In this document: positions 18,650 to 19,128 of the stretch, one piece after another
Layout of the letters: each line of letters opens with the position of its first letter
Position numbering within the stretch: position 1 is the first letter of the stretch
Source of the DNA: an uncultured Prevotella sp.
Lineage (GTDB): Bacteria > Bacteroidota > Bacteroidia > Bacteroidales > Bacteroidaceae
Reading direction: 5' to 3'
DNA: 19,128 bases
Assembly: GCA_946623195.1 (NCBI GenBank)
Contig: CAMOQW010000030.1
Span: 1-19,128 of the forward strand
Translations under genes and position numbers: made by a program
The notes under the pieces: generated by a model
The model's input: only the letters and a program-made list of their open reading frames with translations
What the model was told of the DNA's origin: nothing
The model's database searches: none

Positions 18650-18775
18650 TGTAATCGAGAAAGATTATTATTAGCTTGTTTTTTAGGTTAGATAAGGACT
18701 TAGTTAAGTAGTTTTGGTATGTATTAAACCAGAAAGAGAGGGCCGACGTGAGTCACCCCTCTCTTTCCTTTTTTT
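18650..18775 (+). ncRNA. Candidate structured small RNA or leader, about 125 nt
   Basis: This AT-rich stretch with no convincing reading frame is bounded by a -7 box and a strong terminator. It can form a 5' hairpin (TAATC 18652-18656 with GATTA 18663-18667), a middle hairpin (TGGT 18715-18718 with ACCA 18728-18731) and the terminator stem. I do not recognise it as a known RNA family. It may be an independent small RNA, or the remaining leader of the truncated ribE gene downstream. Confidence 0.35.
18732..18775 (+). terminator. Strong intrinsic terminator
   Basis: GAAAGAGAGGG (18732-18742) and CCCTCTCTTTC (18757-18767) form a perfect 11-bp stem. The 14-nt loop contains GTG/CAC that can pair further. 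A run of seven T (18769-18775) follows. No intact plus-strand gene precedes it. Confidence 0.8.
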
Positions 18776-18795
18776 GGTTCATCTCTCCCTCAATC

Positions 18796-18808
18796 GGGCT
18801 GAAAGCCC
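18796..18808. repeat. Small GGGCT-GAA-AGCCC hairpin
   Basis: A perfect 5-bp stem with a three-base loop lies just before the ribE remnant. It resembles short palindromic units dispersed between genes in some Bacteroidota. Only one copy is in the window, so membership of a repeat family is a guess. Confidence 0.25.
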
Positions 18809-18822
18809 ATTGTACAAAGGGG

Positions 18823-19038
18823 ATGGCCAAGAAAGGCTATTTCACTGTGGATAAGGGCAGCGTCACTGTCAACGGGGTCTCGCTGACGGTCTGCAACCCC
18901 ACATCGAACACCTTCCAGGTAGCCATCATCCCCTACACCTTCGAGCACACGAATTTCTGCGACATCAAGGTGGGCACCATAGTCAATCTCGAGTTCGACA
19001 TCCTTGGCAAGTATATTGCCAGACTACAGCAGTTATAA
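18823..19038 (+). pseudogene. ribE: 5'-truncated riboflavin synthase (alpha chain) remnant
   Basis: The 71-residue frame MAKKGYFTVDKGSVTVNGVSLTV... ending IVNLEFDILGKYIARLQQL matches the C-terminal third of riboflavin synthase, the enzyme that makes riboflavin from two lumazine molecules. The second-barrel motif KGSVTVNGVSLTV and the C-terminal NLEFDILGKYIARL are clear. A complete enzyme is about 200 residues with two similar barrels; the whole first barrel and the beginning of the second are missing. In-frame codons continue upstream to a GTG at 18748 but do not resemble the family and lie in the terminator. The frame itself has no stops or frameshifts, so the loss is recent or the fragment came from recombination. 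A functional product is not expected. Confidence 0.75.
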
Positions 19039-19128
19039 TCTGTAGTTCAGATATTCCTCCCACATACCGATACTATATCAGGCAAGGACAGGCCGCAGGG
19101 AACTGATGGAGCGTATCTACCGTAACCA
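19039..19128. other. Unassigned right edge
   Basis: After the ribE stop there are 90 bases with no gene I can support. A plus-strand frame with ATG at 19106 (MERIYRN) is open to the edge and could begin a gene, but it is too short to judge. Confidence 0.3.

Noticed and set aside
18650..18775. FMN riboswitch upstream of ribE
   Set aside because: The conserved FMN aptamer segments (such as the AGGG and GGGUGAAA blocks) are not seen, although ribE lies downstream.
18748..18822. N-terminal extension of the ribE remnant from GTG 18748
   Set aside because: The codons pass through the terminator stem and T-run and do not resemble riboflavin synthase; homology starts at about 18823.
19045..19077. 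Short minus-strand frame MWEEYLNYRL
   Set aside because: It has only ten codons, with an in-frame stop just upstream, so it cannot be the tail of a gene entering from the right.

Overview
The window looks like chromosomal DNA of a gut or rumen Bacteroidota, most likely a Prevotellaceae member of fairly high G+C. Supporting signs are the Bacteroidota promoter form (TTTG, about 20 bp, TAnnTTTG) in front of several genes, A-rich leaders without a clear Shine-Dalgarno, a TonB receptor paired with a DUF4249 lipoprotein, a hybrid two-component system (HTCS) regulator, and a xylan enzyme cluster resembling the xyl3A region described in Prevotella ruminicola 23. No tRNA, rRNA, CRISPR array or intact insertion sequence was seen.

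Left part (1-4982). A secreted PL1-type pectate lyase runs off the left edge on the minus strand. Divergent from it is a two-gene unit of a TonB-dependent receptor and a DUF4249 lipoprotein. A small lipocalin-like lipoprotein on the minus strand is convergent with that unit and shares a hairpin terminator region with it. It is divergent from a hemolysin III/TrhA membrane protein, and the two have back-to-back promoters.

Middle (5048-7814). A YdfG-type short-chain dehydrogenase is followed after 30 bp by a secreted GH13 neopullulanase/alpha-amylase resembling SusA. The 3' end of the GH13 gene overlaps by 38 bp the 3' end of the convergent regulator gene.

Right part (7777-18474, all minus strand). 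This is a xylan-side-chain and xylo-oligosaccharide operon with its likely regulator. Transcription starts near 18497 and reads a bifunctional esterase (CE6 acetyl-xylan esterase fused to a CE1 feruloyl-esterase-like domain), then a GH3 beta-xylosidase with a PA14 insertion, then a GH43 with a CBM6-like domain. Spacings are 8 bp and 0 bp. A 15-bp perfect hairpin separates the operon from the promoter of a 1342-residue HTCS sensor/AraC regulator. The expected logic is that the esterases strip acetyl and feruloyl groups, GH43 removes arabinose or xylose, GH3 releases xylose, and the HTCS senses a xylan-derived oligosaccharide in the periplasm. No SusC/SusD pair and no xylanase lie in the window.

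Right edge (18475-19128). This stretch has no intact gene. It holds the enzyme operon promoter with candidate operator repeats, a possible small structured RNA of about 125 nt that ends in a strong intrinsic terminator, and a 5'-truncated remnant of riboflavin synthase (ribE). The best candidates for something undescribed are the small RNA and the operator arrangement.
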